Origin: Kordia jejudonensis
Lineage (GTDB): Bacteria > Bacteroidota > Bacteroidia > Flavobacteriales > Flavobacteriaceae
Assembly: GCF_001005315.1 (NCBI RefSeq)
Contig: NZ_LBMG01000005.1
Coordinates: 112,637 to 176,636 of the forward strand
DNA: 64,000 bases
Direction of reading: 5' to 3'
Numbering within the stretch: the stretch's first letter is position 1; each line of letters opens with the position of its first letter. Shown here one piece after another: positions 26,395 to 35,305 of the stretch. Both the position numbers and the translations under genes were made by a program. The notes below the pieces were generated by a model. It did no database searches. It was not told the origin of the DNA and saw only the letters and a program-made list of their open reading frames with translations.

Positions 26395-27723
26395 TTAGTT
26401 AGCGATATATTTCATCGGATCTAACGGCTTTCCGTCTTGACGTACTTCGTAGTGTAAATGTGGTCCTGTAGACAAACCAGTAGTTCCCACATAACCAATA
26501 ATATCGCCTTTTGTAACGGTTGCTTGTGTTTCGACATTGAACTCTTTTAGGTGTGCGTACCATGTTTCAAAACCATCGGCATGAGAAATTACGATAAGAT
26601 TTCCCCAATTGCCTTCAAGTGTTGCTTTTGTAATAACTCCATCAGCAGTTGCCATTATTGGCGTTCCAATAGCTGCTACCATGTCAATTCCGCTGTGTTT
26701 TTGTGTGTTTTTTAATTTTGGATGTTTTCGTTGTACGCCAAATGTTGATGAAATCCGTTTTACATCTTTCTTTAGAATGGGAGAGATGGACGGACTTCCG
26801 TTGACAACTGTTGCTTCTTGTGAAAATTCAGGATGTACACTTGTGTCAATATCTGCTGATCGGAATGCAATGCATACAAGTACAATGACGGGAATTAACA
26901 ATACATACGTTAGTTTAAAGCTGTTTTTTGATTGTGATTTTGTAATCATTTCTATTCGTTTTTTGAGTGTTGGATGCGAAAAATAACTGTACACAGGATT
27001 GGTGTTTTTAGGTTCAAGACTTTGTAAAAGCAGTTCCAAATAGGTTGATTTTTTTATGTTTTGATCAATCACAAAAGCATCTGCCTGAAATTCATGAACA
27101 GATTTTAAAGATTTTCGGTACATATACACAAGTGGATGAAACCAACAAAAAGCGATGAATAATTCTGCGAAAAGTACATCGAAAGAATGCCATTGTTGAA
27201 CGTGTGCTTTTTCATGTGTAATGATCAATTCGTCAAACGGAAGTGTTTTTGTTGTTGGGATAAATATCCAATGGAAATATGAAAATACTTCAGGAGTTTC
27301 TGACATATAAACGGTAACACCATTTGATACAACTTTTTTTGCATTGTTTCTTAGTTGAATCAAACGAAACGTTGTTCGTGCAAAACGAATCAAACACAAA
27401 AGAACGCCAATTGCATAAATTCCAAAAATCCAAATACTGTAATCAATAGGAGAAGGCGCTGAACTTAATGTTTCTTCCGAAAAAGTTACGGTGTTTGTAA
27501 GTGTTGTAAAATCTGCTACAAAAGGAATTTCAACCGTAAATTGTTGCAACTTTGGAAACCAATTTTGACTCAACGGAAGCAGCAACGACAATGGAAGCAG
27601 TAAAAGTAATACAGTTCTATTTACACTATGAAACGTAAGTTTACAAAACAACAAAACATACAGCATGTAAAAGACGCTAAAGACCAAACTGACCTGAAAT
27701 ATATAGATACAAAAGCTATTCAT
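26395..27723 (-). CDS. BlaR1-type M56 membrane peptidase fused to an M23 domain
   Basis: A 442-residue fusion. The N-terminal part has several membrane segments (about 8-25, 35-52, 95-112) and an M56 zinc motif HEKAH (near residue 167) with the downstream EFQAD ligand region, as in BlaR1/MecR1. After another membrane segment (about 270-288) a complete M23 domain follows, with HSGID and HLHYE. BlaR1 proteins cleave their BlaI partner on sensing a ligand; here a peptidoglycan-hydrolase-like domain replaces the beta-lactam sensor. It overlaps the blaI-like gene by 8 nt, so the pair is coupled. Confidence 0.85.
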   Translation of the reverse strand: MNSFCIYIFQVSLVFSVFYMLYVLLFCKLTFHSVNRTVLLLLLPLSLLLPLSQNWFPKLQQFTVEIPFVADFTTLTNTVTFSEETLSSAPSPIDYSIWIFGIYAIGVLLCLIRFARTTFRLIQLRNNAKKVVSNGVTVYMSETPEVFSYFHWIFIPTTKTLPFDELIITHEKAHVQQWHSFDVLFAELFIAFCWFHPLVYMYRKSLKSVHEFQADAFVIDQNIKKSTYLELLLQSLEPKNTNPVYSYFSHPTLKKRIEMITKSQSKNSFKLTYVLLIPVIVLVCIAFRSADIDTSVHPEFSQEATVVNGSPSISPILKKDVKRISSTFGVQRKHPKLKNTQKHSGIDMVAAIGTPIMATADGVITKATLEGNWGNLIVISHADGFETWYAHLKEFNVETQATVTKGDIIGYVGTTGLSTGPHLHYEVRQDGKPLDPMKYIAN

Positions 27724-28099
27724 TTTTAGATTTTAAGGTTTCTATTTTCTCTTCAAGCATGGCTTTCATTTGTTCCAATTCGGTCAAATTGAGCGTATCA
27801 CTTTCTGCGAAGAAGGAAGCAAACTTACGCGTAGAGCCATTGAAAAAGTTCCCGATGACTTGCTTCATATGTTGTGAAAAATAGCGTTCTTTCGAAACCG
27901 CTGGCGCATATTGCCTGATTTTTCCAAAAGTTTCAAAATTCAGAAACTTCTTCTTAACCAATACACGAACAACCGTAGAAATTGTAGTATACGCAGGTTT
28001 GGGTTCAGGAAATTGTTCTACAATATCTTTTAAGAAGGCTTTGTCAAGTTTCCACACATATTGCATCACTTGTTCTTCAGCTTTTGTTAACTCGTTCAT
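27716..28099 (-). CDS. BlaI/MecI/CopY family repressor
   Basis: A 127-residue winged-helix repressor: MNELTKAEEQVMQYVWKLDKAFLKDIVEQF, then AYTTISTVVRVLVKKKFL, then a leucine-rich C-terminal dimerisation helix. It should dimerise on dyad operators and be inactivated by the M56 partner. The start at 28099 is chosen because it gives the standard N-terminus and because a TATATTTG -7 element lies directly before it; an upstream in-frame ATG would add a non-homologous leader. Two TGACTA-type dyads sit just upstream, consistent with autoregulation. Confidence 0.9.
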   Translation of the reverse strand: MNELTKAEEQVMQYVWKLDKAFLKDIVEQFPEPKPAYTTISTVVRVLVKKKFLNFETFGKIRQYAPAVSKERYFSQHMKQVIGNFFNGSTRKFASFFAESDTLNLTELEQMKAMLEEKIETLKSKNE

Positions 28100-28103
28100 G
28101 CTG

Positions 28104-28167
28104 CAAATATAGAAGAATATTTTATTTATGACTATAAAAATAGTCATAAAACTATAAATGTAGTCAT
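28104..28167 (-). promoter_or_regulatory. blaI-like promoter with two dyad operators
   Basis: A minus-strand TATATTTG (-7, 28104-28111) lies about 5 nt before the start, implying an almost leaderless mRNA. ATGACTAT-AAAA-ATAGTCAT (28128-28147) is a perfect dyad over the -33 region. A second, shorter ACTA/TAGT dyad follows at 28151-28164. This fits autorepression by the BlaI protein. Confidence 0.7.
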
Positions 28168-28209
28168 AAATTAACTTTTAAGATTGATATTCAGCTATTT
28201 AAACATGTT

Positions 28210-29385
28210 TTAATGTTGTAATTTTTCAAGAACTTCATCCATGTATTCCTGAATTCTATGTGTTTCGGGATCTAATTCAAAAGCTTTTTGATAGTATTCA
28301 AGTGCTTTTTGATACGCATTCTTCTTAAAATAATAAATGCCTAAGTAGAAATATACATAACTATTTTGATCGTCCAATTCTAGTGCTGTTTGCAAATCTG
28401 CATAACCTTCTTCAAGTTTTCCCAGCATTATTTTACAATAACCTCTATTATCAATAGCATAACTAAATGATTCGTCTAGTAAGACAGATTCATCTAAATA
28501 ATCAATTGCTTCATCATATCTTTTTAGTAACCCTAAAATATATCCAAGATTATTTAGAATCAAATAATTATTTGGCAGTAAGTCATTTACTTCTTCAAAT
28601 GCTTCCAAGGCTTTTGCATAATTACGCTTGTAAATTTCTATAATACCAACAGCTACGAAATCATGTTCATTAAAGTACATATCGTAATTTTCAGTATATT
28701 TTTCCTGAAAGACGCTTGCTTTTTGGTAGTTTTTTGCTTGTATGTATGCGCTAATTATGAACCGGTATATTTCTTTATTTTCAGAAACATCATCGATACA
28801 TTTTTCAAACAATTCAGCAGCTTTTATATACTCTTTTGCTACATAATGATTGGACGCTTTGTTATAAGTTTCGTATACTTTTCGAATGTTCCAAAGATGT
28901 ACTAATTGTTTTCCATCATTATTGGCAAAGGTTCCATCGTGTAATTTTATCTGTGTTCGCCGTGGAATGATATTGAACAGAAAGTCTAGAATACATGAAA
29001 AAGCTAAGGCAAAAAGTAAAATGCTTGGCAAACTAAATTTTTCAACAACGAAGAGTAAAATTCCAGAAATGATTCCTATAGTAAGTGTCGTTAACGGACC
29101 AAAAAGACTAATATACATCCTATCTTTCCAAGTAACTTTCTTTCCGTGTGGAATACACAATCCACCTTTCCATGCAAATAGATTGTATTTTACAAAAAAT
29201 TCTAACCGTTTGATTTGAAACTGAAAAGATTTCTTTGGATTTCCGTACGAACCTATATACACACTTACTTTTCCATCGGAATGAAACAACGATGCAACTG
29301 CATGACCCAATTCGTGAAAGACTATCACTAGCATGCGAAATGCAAGTAATGCAAATAGTAACGTATAAATGTATTCTCTTGGCAT
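28210..29385 (-). CDS. M50-like membrane metalloprotease fused to TPR repeats
   Basis: A 391-residue protein. The N-terminal third has a site-2-protease-like HELGH zinc motif inside a hydrophobic segment (residues 25-29) and two to three further membrane segments up to about 135. The remainder is a TPR array (about 165-385, for example AYQKALEYYQKAFELDP). M50 proteases cut membrane-embedded substrates; the TPRs may select the substrate. The second metal-ligand motif (NPDG-like) is not obvious, although an LFNIIPRR segment sits in about the right place. It lies upstream of the blaI operon but is separated from it by the operator region. Confidence 0.7.
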   Translation of the reverse strand: MPREYIYTLLFALLAFRMLVIVFHELGHAVASLFHSDGKVSVYIGSYGNPKKSFQFQIKRLEFFVKYNLFAWKGGLCIPHGKKVTWKDRMYISLFGPLTTLTIGIISGILLFVVEKFSLPSILLFALAFSCILDFLFNIIPRRTQIKLHDGTFANNDGKQLVHLWNIRKVYETYNKASNHYVAKEYIKAAELFEKCIDDVSENKEIYRFIISAYIQAKNYQKASVFQEKYTENYDMYFNEHDFVAVGIIEIYKRNYAKALEAFEEVNDLLPNNYLILNNLGYILGLLKRYDEAIDYLDESVLLDESFSYAIDNRGYCKIMLGKLEEGYADLQTALELDDQNSYVYFYLGIYYFKKNAYQKALEYYQKAFELDPETHRIQEYMDEVLEKLQH

Positions 29386-29554
29386 TAATTGAAATGTAAT
29401 ATGTAAAGGTATGGGAAATTTTGGAATCGTATTTTCCTCATTAGGAATACATGTTGATAAATCACTAATAAACTTATATAGTCTGTAGTAAAAAACATTT
29501 TTTAATTAAATATATTTAAACAGTTATAATAAAAATTTACTTAAAACTTGATGA

Positions 29555-32017
29555 ATGGCAATAACAATAAATATTAGTGACGAATATAAAATTAAAAAAG
29601 AAGATGTTAAAGTATTTGAAACTTCTCTTTTTAAAGAAGTTTATACAAAAGCTACCAAAGCGGTTGTAGAAATCATAAGTTATTCAAGCACAGAAGATCA
29701 TAAAAGTATTAGCACAAATGATTATAATAATGTCATTGCATTCGCAGGAGAACGTGGCACTGGGAAAAGTTCTTCTATGATCTCTTTTGTAGATGCACTT
29801 GTAAATGAAAAAAATGAACCGTTTTTTAATAATTATAAAGAACTAAAATCAATAAACTGCGCTTCTTTAGATATTGTTGACCCTTCTCTATTTAGAGATA
29901 AAGATACTTTATTGGAAATTGTGATTTCTAAAATGTTTGCAAAATTTCAGCATGAACTAAAGCAAAAAAAATCTAATTTAAGTGAAGATGATAAGCGAGA
30001 ATTAATCAAGAGGTTTCAAAAAGTATTCGAAAATCTAAAAACATTGAATAGTGAAAAATCATCTGTGTATAGTGGTGAAACAATTGAATTATTGAGTGCT
30101 TTAGCTTATGGTACAAACCTAAAAACCACATTTAACAAATTAGTAAAAAAGTATTTAGAATGTATTTATGGCTTTTCAAAAACAAAAGAAGTCAAAAACT
30201 TTCTTATAATACCAATAGATGATTTTGACCTAAACATATCCAATGCTTATGAAATGTTAGAGGATTTACGTCAATTTCTAATTCAAGACAATATCATAGT
30301 ATGTGTTGCTTGTAAAATTGAACAATTAAATGATGCTGTTGAACAAAAAATCAGAAAAGAATTTAAGGTAATGATTCATAAAGATATGAAGCTGCTATCT
30401 GACGATCCAGGAGATATGGCTTCTAAATATCTTTTCAAACTCTTTCCTGTAAATAGGCGTTGTTATTTGCCTTCCATCAATTATTCGGATACGAACATTA
30501 ATTTTACATACTTAGGTAAAAAAATTAATGCTGATTCTATTGAGAATGATATACTTAAGAATATTTATGAAGCTACGGGTTTTTTATTTATTAAAAAAGA
30601 GACAAATGTAAATTACTTAATCCCAAGGAATTTGCGTGAGTTCGTACATTTTTTTAAATTCATTTATGATTTAAAGAAATCTAGCTCGGGCAAAAAATTA
30701 AACGAATCGAATAGAGAAGCTTTTAAAGCTTATTTTTTTAATGTATGGTGTTACAATAATCTAAACAAAAAACAATTTCAAATACTAAAAGAATTAGATG
30801 AAATTGACTATGGAAATAAAAATAAATCATTGATAATTTATTTAAAAAAGTATTATAGAGATTTAGAACTAGATAAAAACAAAAGAGATTCCAGAGATAA
30901 ATTTAAAGGCGATAATCTAATTGATGAACATTTTGAATCTATAAGTGATATTGAAAATTTAGAAAATAACTCTTTAAATATTTCTTTTGGCGATGTATTA
31001 AAAATATTAAATTTTTACATGAGAGCCGTATATGATTTAGGAGACACTATTTTTCTATCAGCCATAAAAATATATTATACAATTGAACTAACTTCAGTAT
31101 ACAAAAAGAATAAAGATAGTGCAGAAAAAATGATAGGATTAACGGTTTATCCTAATAGCTCTAGGATAATGTATAATGAAAAAACAACTGATTTATGGAC
31201 TTTTGAGCTTCGAGAAATAAAAGACAAACAAACAAAAATTAATGAACTTATTGGAGCTTTTGTAATTTCTAAAAAGAAAGACATTAATAGGAAAAATGAT
31301 GAAGCAAATTATTTATATAACTTAAAACGTGATAGTAATAATGTGATTTTTTCTTTACTTGGATTCATTAGAAATATGTTTTTTTATAAAAATCATTTTA
31401 GTAGAATTTTTGAAAAAGATGTCCATGAAAGTCGGTTTAACTTTAAAAACGAAATCATACCATTTTTCAGTGTAGACTTAATTGAAACTATTCTAAATGA
31501 TATGATTTTTAATAAAGCTAGATTTTCTGGAAATTATACATACAGTGAAATAATTGACAAACAAGTTGTAGGTAAAATCAAAGATGTATTGTCAGAAGTT
31601 GATGATATGTTAGCTACAGATAGAATTTCATTACAAGATTATTTTTTACAACACGAATTTATAGAAGCTATTACAAAAGAATTTGAGAATGGATTTTCAG
31701 AAAAAATTAATTTTCTTCATCAATCCATTACTACAGATTTGAAATCAGAAAGTAACCAAAATTTACAAAAGGAAGATAGTTTGAAACATTTAGCTAAACA
31801 TAATTTAAATTATTACAGAGGAAGATATTTTAGTGGAAGAAAATTTTCTCCACAAGGAGCAAAAAGAGCTATGAATAATTTGGCTAAAGATTTTAAAGAT
31901 TTTCCTTCTGTACAAAATTATCTATGGAAACTAAGGCACTTAATGGATAGGAATATGCTTGAAGCATTGAAAAGGATTGAAGAATATTTAATAAAACTAG
32001 CCAATGGACAATCTTAG
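29555..32017 (+). CDS. rdrA: RADAR system ATPase RdrA
   Basis: An 820-residue P-loop ATPase. Walker A is GERGTGKS (65-72) and Walker B is FLIIPIDDFD (216-225). The long helical remainder and a basic C-terminus match the KAP-like RdrA subunit. In characterised RADAR systems RdrA forms ring assemblies that feed nucleic acid or nucleotide to the deaminase RdrB during phage infection. The gene overlaps rdrB by 14 nt. It is A/T-richer than host genes (16 G+C of 60 at 31741-31800). The call rests on the ATPase plus the RdrB partner; there is no SLATT or other accessory gene beside it. Confidence 0.88.
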   Translation: MAITINISDEYKIKKEDVKVFETSLFKEVYTKATKAVVEIISYSSTEDHKSISTNDYNNVIAFAGERGTGKSSSMISFVDALVNEKNEPFFNNYKELKSINCASLDIVDPSLFRDKDTLLEIVISKMFAKFQHELKQKKSNLSEDDKRELIKRFQKVFENLKTLNSEKSSVYSGETIELLSALAYGTNLKTTFNKLVKKYLECIYGFSKTKEVKNFLIIPIDDFDLNISNAYEMLEDLRQFLIQDNIIVCVACKIEQLNDAVEQKIRKEFKVMIHKDMKLLSDDPGDMASKYLFKLFPVNRRCYLPSINYSDTNINFTYLGKKINADSIENDILKNIYEATGFLFIKKETNVNYLIPRNLREFVHFFKFIYDLKKSSSGKKLNESNREAFKAYFFNVWCYNNLNKKQFQILKELDEIDYGNKNKSLIIYLKKYYRDLELDKNKRDSRDKFKGDNLIDEHFESISDIENLENNSLNISFGDVLKILNFYMRAVYDLGDTIFLSAIKIYYTIELTSVYKKNKDSAEKMIGLTVYPNSSRIMYNEKTTDLWTFELREIKDKQTKINELIGAFVISKKKDINRKNDEANYLYNLKRDSNNVIFSLLGFIRNMFFYKNHFSRIFEKDVHESRFNFKNEIIPFFSVDLIETILNDMIFNKARFSGNYTYSEIIDKQVVGKIKDVLSEVDDMLATDRISLQDYFLQHEFIEAITKEFENGFSEKINFLHQSITTDLKSESNQNLQKEDSLKHLAKHNLNYYRGRYFSGRKFSPQGAKRAMNNLAKDFKDFPSVQNYLWKLRHLMDRNMLEALKRIEEYLIKLANGQS

Positions 32018-34664
32018 AAAGTCTATACAAGTTATTTTTGGGGAAATGTGTCCCGATCAATTAATTCAAGATTTATATAATAGTTTTAGCTTCCAAAATG
32101 AAGAAACAATCATAAAAAAACCTTTTTTAGAAAATGGATTGCAAAATTTTAATAATTTAAGTTTTGATGAAATTGAGAATCTTCATAAAAAGTTAGAAGA
32201 AGATTGGTTTTTTGATGTATATGAAAATCATAAAAAGAGAAAATCTATTTATAACTTACTATTACATTTTAATAAGCAAGTTTTAAAAGAACGAAATAAT
32301 AAACCACTAGTCAGTTATGAACATTTACTAAGATGGCGCGATTTATCATTTACTTTAGGTGAAGATTTATTTACATGCTCATATTTTGCCTACATGGATA
32401 ATCGTGCTACAAGAAATCGTGATTATTTTGCATGGCAACCTGTAATTTTTTCTACTAATAATCGCCTAAAAAAAATGCTATCAAAAGGAGTTGCCGAAAA
32501 TCACTTTCATTTTAAAGGTTCGGCACCAATATTTGATCTTTCATGGATTGCTTTGATGAACTCTATTAACCAACATCATGAGGCCTTTAAAATCTTAAAA
32601 AATGATATTAAATTAAATGGAAAAGTATCCCATTCTTTCAAAAATCATGTAAAGGAAATAGATATTTTAGTCTACAAGGCTTGCAGAATACGCTTGATAT
32701 TATTCGAGTTTATCAATTCGGAAACGAAAGAAATTAACATAAATGATTATGATTTTTTTTTAAAACCCACATCAAGTATTAAAAGTTCTTTTGACGTAAT
32801 ATTAAGCTTAAAAGAATTACAAAATGAAGTAAGCCAAAATAAATTTCTATATGGTTATAAATTCAATCATAAAGGTAATAAAAAAGTGGCGGATTATGCA
32901 ATCACAGAAAATATGCATATTCATAATTTTAAAGGGGCGTTTTTACTTTATGGCGAACGTAAGCTATTATATAATACATTAAAACACATATACGCTGAGG
33001 GCAAAAGCTCAGAACACATTTCAAAACTTTTACATATTTACTTGTCTATTAAGAATGAATTTAGAGCAGAATTGATCCAAATAAATAAAAGAATTGGTTT
33101 TTCAAATTTTTCAAAATATCAAGATCGAAAGGAATATTTTATTACTGCAAATAGCATTTATGAAACAGCAATGTACCAAATGACCATAAATGATAGTAGA
33201 AAATTTCAAAATATAATATCTTTTGAAACTAGAATAGCACCCAAAAGCTCTTCTAAAGAATTAAACGAGAGTCTAAAAAAGTACCATCGAAACAGTAATC
33301 CTAATTCATTAACACATCATGGTACAATAAAAACACCTAAAAAAAAACTATTCAATAAACACAAAAAAGAAAAACACTTTTACACTTTACACTTTATAAA
33401 GAAGAAAGAAAAAAAAGTGAATTCTTATATTGTGCAAAGAGGCTTACCTAGACATCATAAGTTAAGAAAAGAAATTGAAATACAAGGAAAAGTAATAGTT
33501 CAATTGCGTGAGTCTTATGCTAAAAAGGCGAGTTTAATAAAAGGAATTGATGCTGCTTCATCAGAATTTAATACAAGACCAGAAGTGTTCGCTCAAGTAT
33601 TCAGATACCTTAAAGATCATAAGTTACAAGGAGAATTTAATTACTTAAAGGATAAAATAGTTGAAAATAAGCTATCAGCAACATTTCATGCGGGAGAAGA
33701 TTTTTATGATATAGTCGATGGTATTAGAAGTATTGATGAAGTTATTAAGTTTTTAAAGTTTTCGCCTGGCGATAGAATAGGACATGCGCTTGCACTCGGA
33801 ATAGATGTCAAAGAGTATTTTGATTTGAAGGGAAAAAAAATAATGATTCCAAAAGAAATTTTAATAGACAATATTGCTTGGTTATTAGCTAAAATAAGAA
33901 AATACAACATCAATGAATTTCCCAGTGAAGTTTATAAATTAGAAAAACTATTCGATTCACTGTTTCGTGAAATATATCAAGTAAATTTTGATCAAAATAT
34001 CAATTTTGCAGCGATGAGCTTCACACATGATATTTATTATGACGCATGGAAATTACGTGGTGATGATCCTTATCTCTATATAGAAAACATTGAAAATGAC
34101 ATCAATCAAATCCCAAATATAACTTATTGGGAACGATGTAAGATTAATTATTTTTATCCGAAAAATTCAAATGTAAGAAAGGATTCTAAAATTAAATTTT
34201 TATATCAACAATATCATTTCAATCATAAAGTTAAGTCTAAAGGACAAGAAATTAAACAATTTACTATTTCTGACTCTTATATTAAATTGGTTGATAAAAT
34301 TCAAAAGAAATATCAACTTTATGTAAGAGATTTGAATATAGGTGTTGAATGTAATCCAACTTCGAATTATCTTATAGGAACAATTGATAAATATAGTAAG
34401 CATCCTATTAAAGATTTTTACAATTTACATTTAGAAACGGATCCACAAAAAATTAAAGACTGCCCGCAATTGTTTGTTTCCATCAATACAGATGATCAAG
34501 GAATATTTGGAACATCTTTAGAGAATGAATACGCATTATTAGCTATAGCTCTAGAGAAAGAAAAAGATGAAAATGGTAATCCAAAATATAATCAAGCAAT
34601 GATTTATGAATGGTTAGATAAAATTCGTGAAATGGGATTAGAACAAAGTTTTAACTCACAATAA
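32004..34664 (+). CDS. rdrB: RADAR system adenosine deaminase RdrB
   Basis: An 886-residue divergent adenosine deaminase with the complete metal site: H167/H169 (HFHFKG), H562 and E565 (HAGE), H594 (RIGHA), the ECNPTSN motif (782-788), and D830/D831 in SINTDDQ. Between the first and second motifs it carries a large insertion (about 390 residues) absent from housekeeping deaminases. RdrB deaminates adenosine to inosine in RNA or in (d)ATP during phage attack, stopping growth or phage replication. It is translated from within the end of rdrA. All catalytic residues are intact. Confidence 0.9.
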   Translation: MDNLRKSIQVIFGEMCPDQLIQDLYNSFSFQNEETIIKKPFLENGLQNFNNLSFDEIENLHKKLEEDWFFDVYENHKKRKSIYNLLLHFNKQVLKERNNKPLVSYEHLLRWRDLSFTLGEDLFTCSYFAYMDNRATRNRDYFAWQPVIFSTNNRLKKMLSKGVAENHFHFKGSAPIFDLSWIALMNSINQHHEAFKILKNDIKLNGKVSHSFKNHVKEIDILVYKACRIRLILFEFINSETKEININDYDFFLKPTSSIKSSFDVILSLKELQNEVSQNKFLYGYKFNHKGNKKVADYAITENMHIHNFKGAFLLYGERKLLYNTLKHIYAEGKSSEHISKLLHIYLSIKNEFRAELIQINKRIGFSNFSKYQDRKEYFITANSIYETAMYQMTINDSRKFQNIISFETRIAPKSSSKELNESLKKYHRNSNPNSLTHHGTIKTPKKKLFNKHKKEKHFYTLHFIKKKEKKVNSYIVQRGLPRHHKLRKEIEIQGKVIVQLRESYAKKASLIKGIDAASSEFNTRPEVFAQVFRYLKDHKLQGEFNYLKDKIVENKLSATFHAGEDFYDIVDGIRSIDEVIKFLKFSPGDRIGHALALGIDVKEYFDLKGKKIMIPKEILIDNIAWLLAKIRKYNINEFPSEVYKLEKLFDSLFREIYQVNFDQNINFAAMSFTHDIYYDAWKLRGDDPYLYIENIENDINQIPNITYWERCKINYFYPKNSNVRKDSKIKFLYQQYHFNHKVKSKGQEIKQFTISDSYIKLVDKIQKKYQLYVRDLNIGVECNPTSNYLIGTIDKYSKHPIKDFYNLHLETDPQKIKDCPQLFVSINTDDQGIFGTSLENEYALLAIALEKEKDENGNPKYNQAMIYEWLDKIREMGLEQSFNSQ

Positions 34665-34746
34665 TAATTCATAACATACATTTATATTTAGGTTTTATAG
34701 TTTGTAGCCTAAAATTTATTCATCAAAAAAATAAATCTAAAAAACC

Positions 34747-35196
34747 ATGAAAAGACTAGTTTCATATATATTTATTGCGTTTTCAATGATACAATGCGTG
34801 GAAGATAAAAATGCTAATCATCAAAAAGATGTTGAACAAATACAACAACTTGCCAAAGATTTTTCAAGCTATGTCAACAGTTCTAACTATGAAATGATTG
34901 GCGCTTCCTATACTAAAGATGCGAAGATATTTCCACAACGCGGAAAAATTATTTCTGGAAGAACAGCTATAGTAAAATATTGGACGTTACCTGAAGGCTT
35001 TCAAACAAAAAATCATAAAATTACGCCAAGTGAAATTACCGTTGTTGAAGATACAGCCTACGATTACGGACATTATGAAGGTACAACCGTGAAAGCTGAT
35101 GGCGAAGAAAGTTCGTGGAAAGGGAAATATATAATTGTCTGGAAACGAGTAGACGGGAAGTGGAAAATGTACTTAGATATTTGGAATTCTATTTAA
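34747..35196 (+). CDS. SnoaL/DUF4440-like putative lipoprotein
   Basis: A 149-residue protein with a hydrophobic N-terminus ending near C17 and an NTF2-like fold signature: QQLAKDFSSYVNSSNYEMIGASYTKDAKIFP and ISGRTAIVKYW, ending with KYIIVWKRVDGKWKMYLDIWNS. SnoaL/DUF4440 proteins bind small ligands or act as ketosteroid-isomerase-like enzymes. It sits between the two defence loci, is less A/T-rich than they are, and is probably host. Lipidation is uncertain. Confidence 0.7.
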   Translation: MKRLVSYIFIAFSMIQCVEDKNANHQKDVEQIQQLAKDFSSYVNSSNYEMIGASYTKDAKIFPQRGKIISGRTAIVKYWTLPEGFQTKNHKITPSEITVVEDTAYDYGHYEGTTVKADGEESSWKGKYIIVWKRVDGKWKMYLDIWNSI

Positions 35197-35305
35197 TGAT
35201 AATTACTTCGTTACGATAGAATTTCAAGCCCAAAAATCAATCAAATTAAAGCGTACGTAATACCTTCTTATTTTGTATCTTTAAAACTATTATTTTCGAT
35301 TTTTT

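Noticed and set aside
28100..28147. Longer blaI-like start upstream of 28099
   Set aside because: It would put the operator inside the coding region and adds residues not found in BlaI proteins.
29386..29554. RADAR accessory gene (SLATT or similar) near rdrA
   Set aside because: I checked both sides of rdrA/rdrB and saw no multi-TM SLATT-like protein.
34687..34713. Terminator after rdrB
   Set aside because: The TTTAGG/CCTAAA stem is short and lacks a T-run, so I do not list it.
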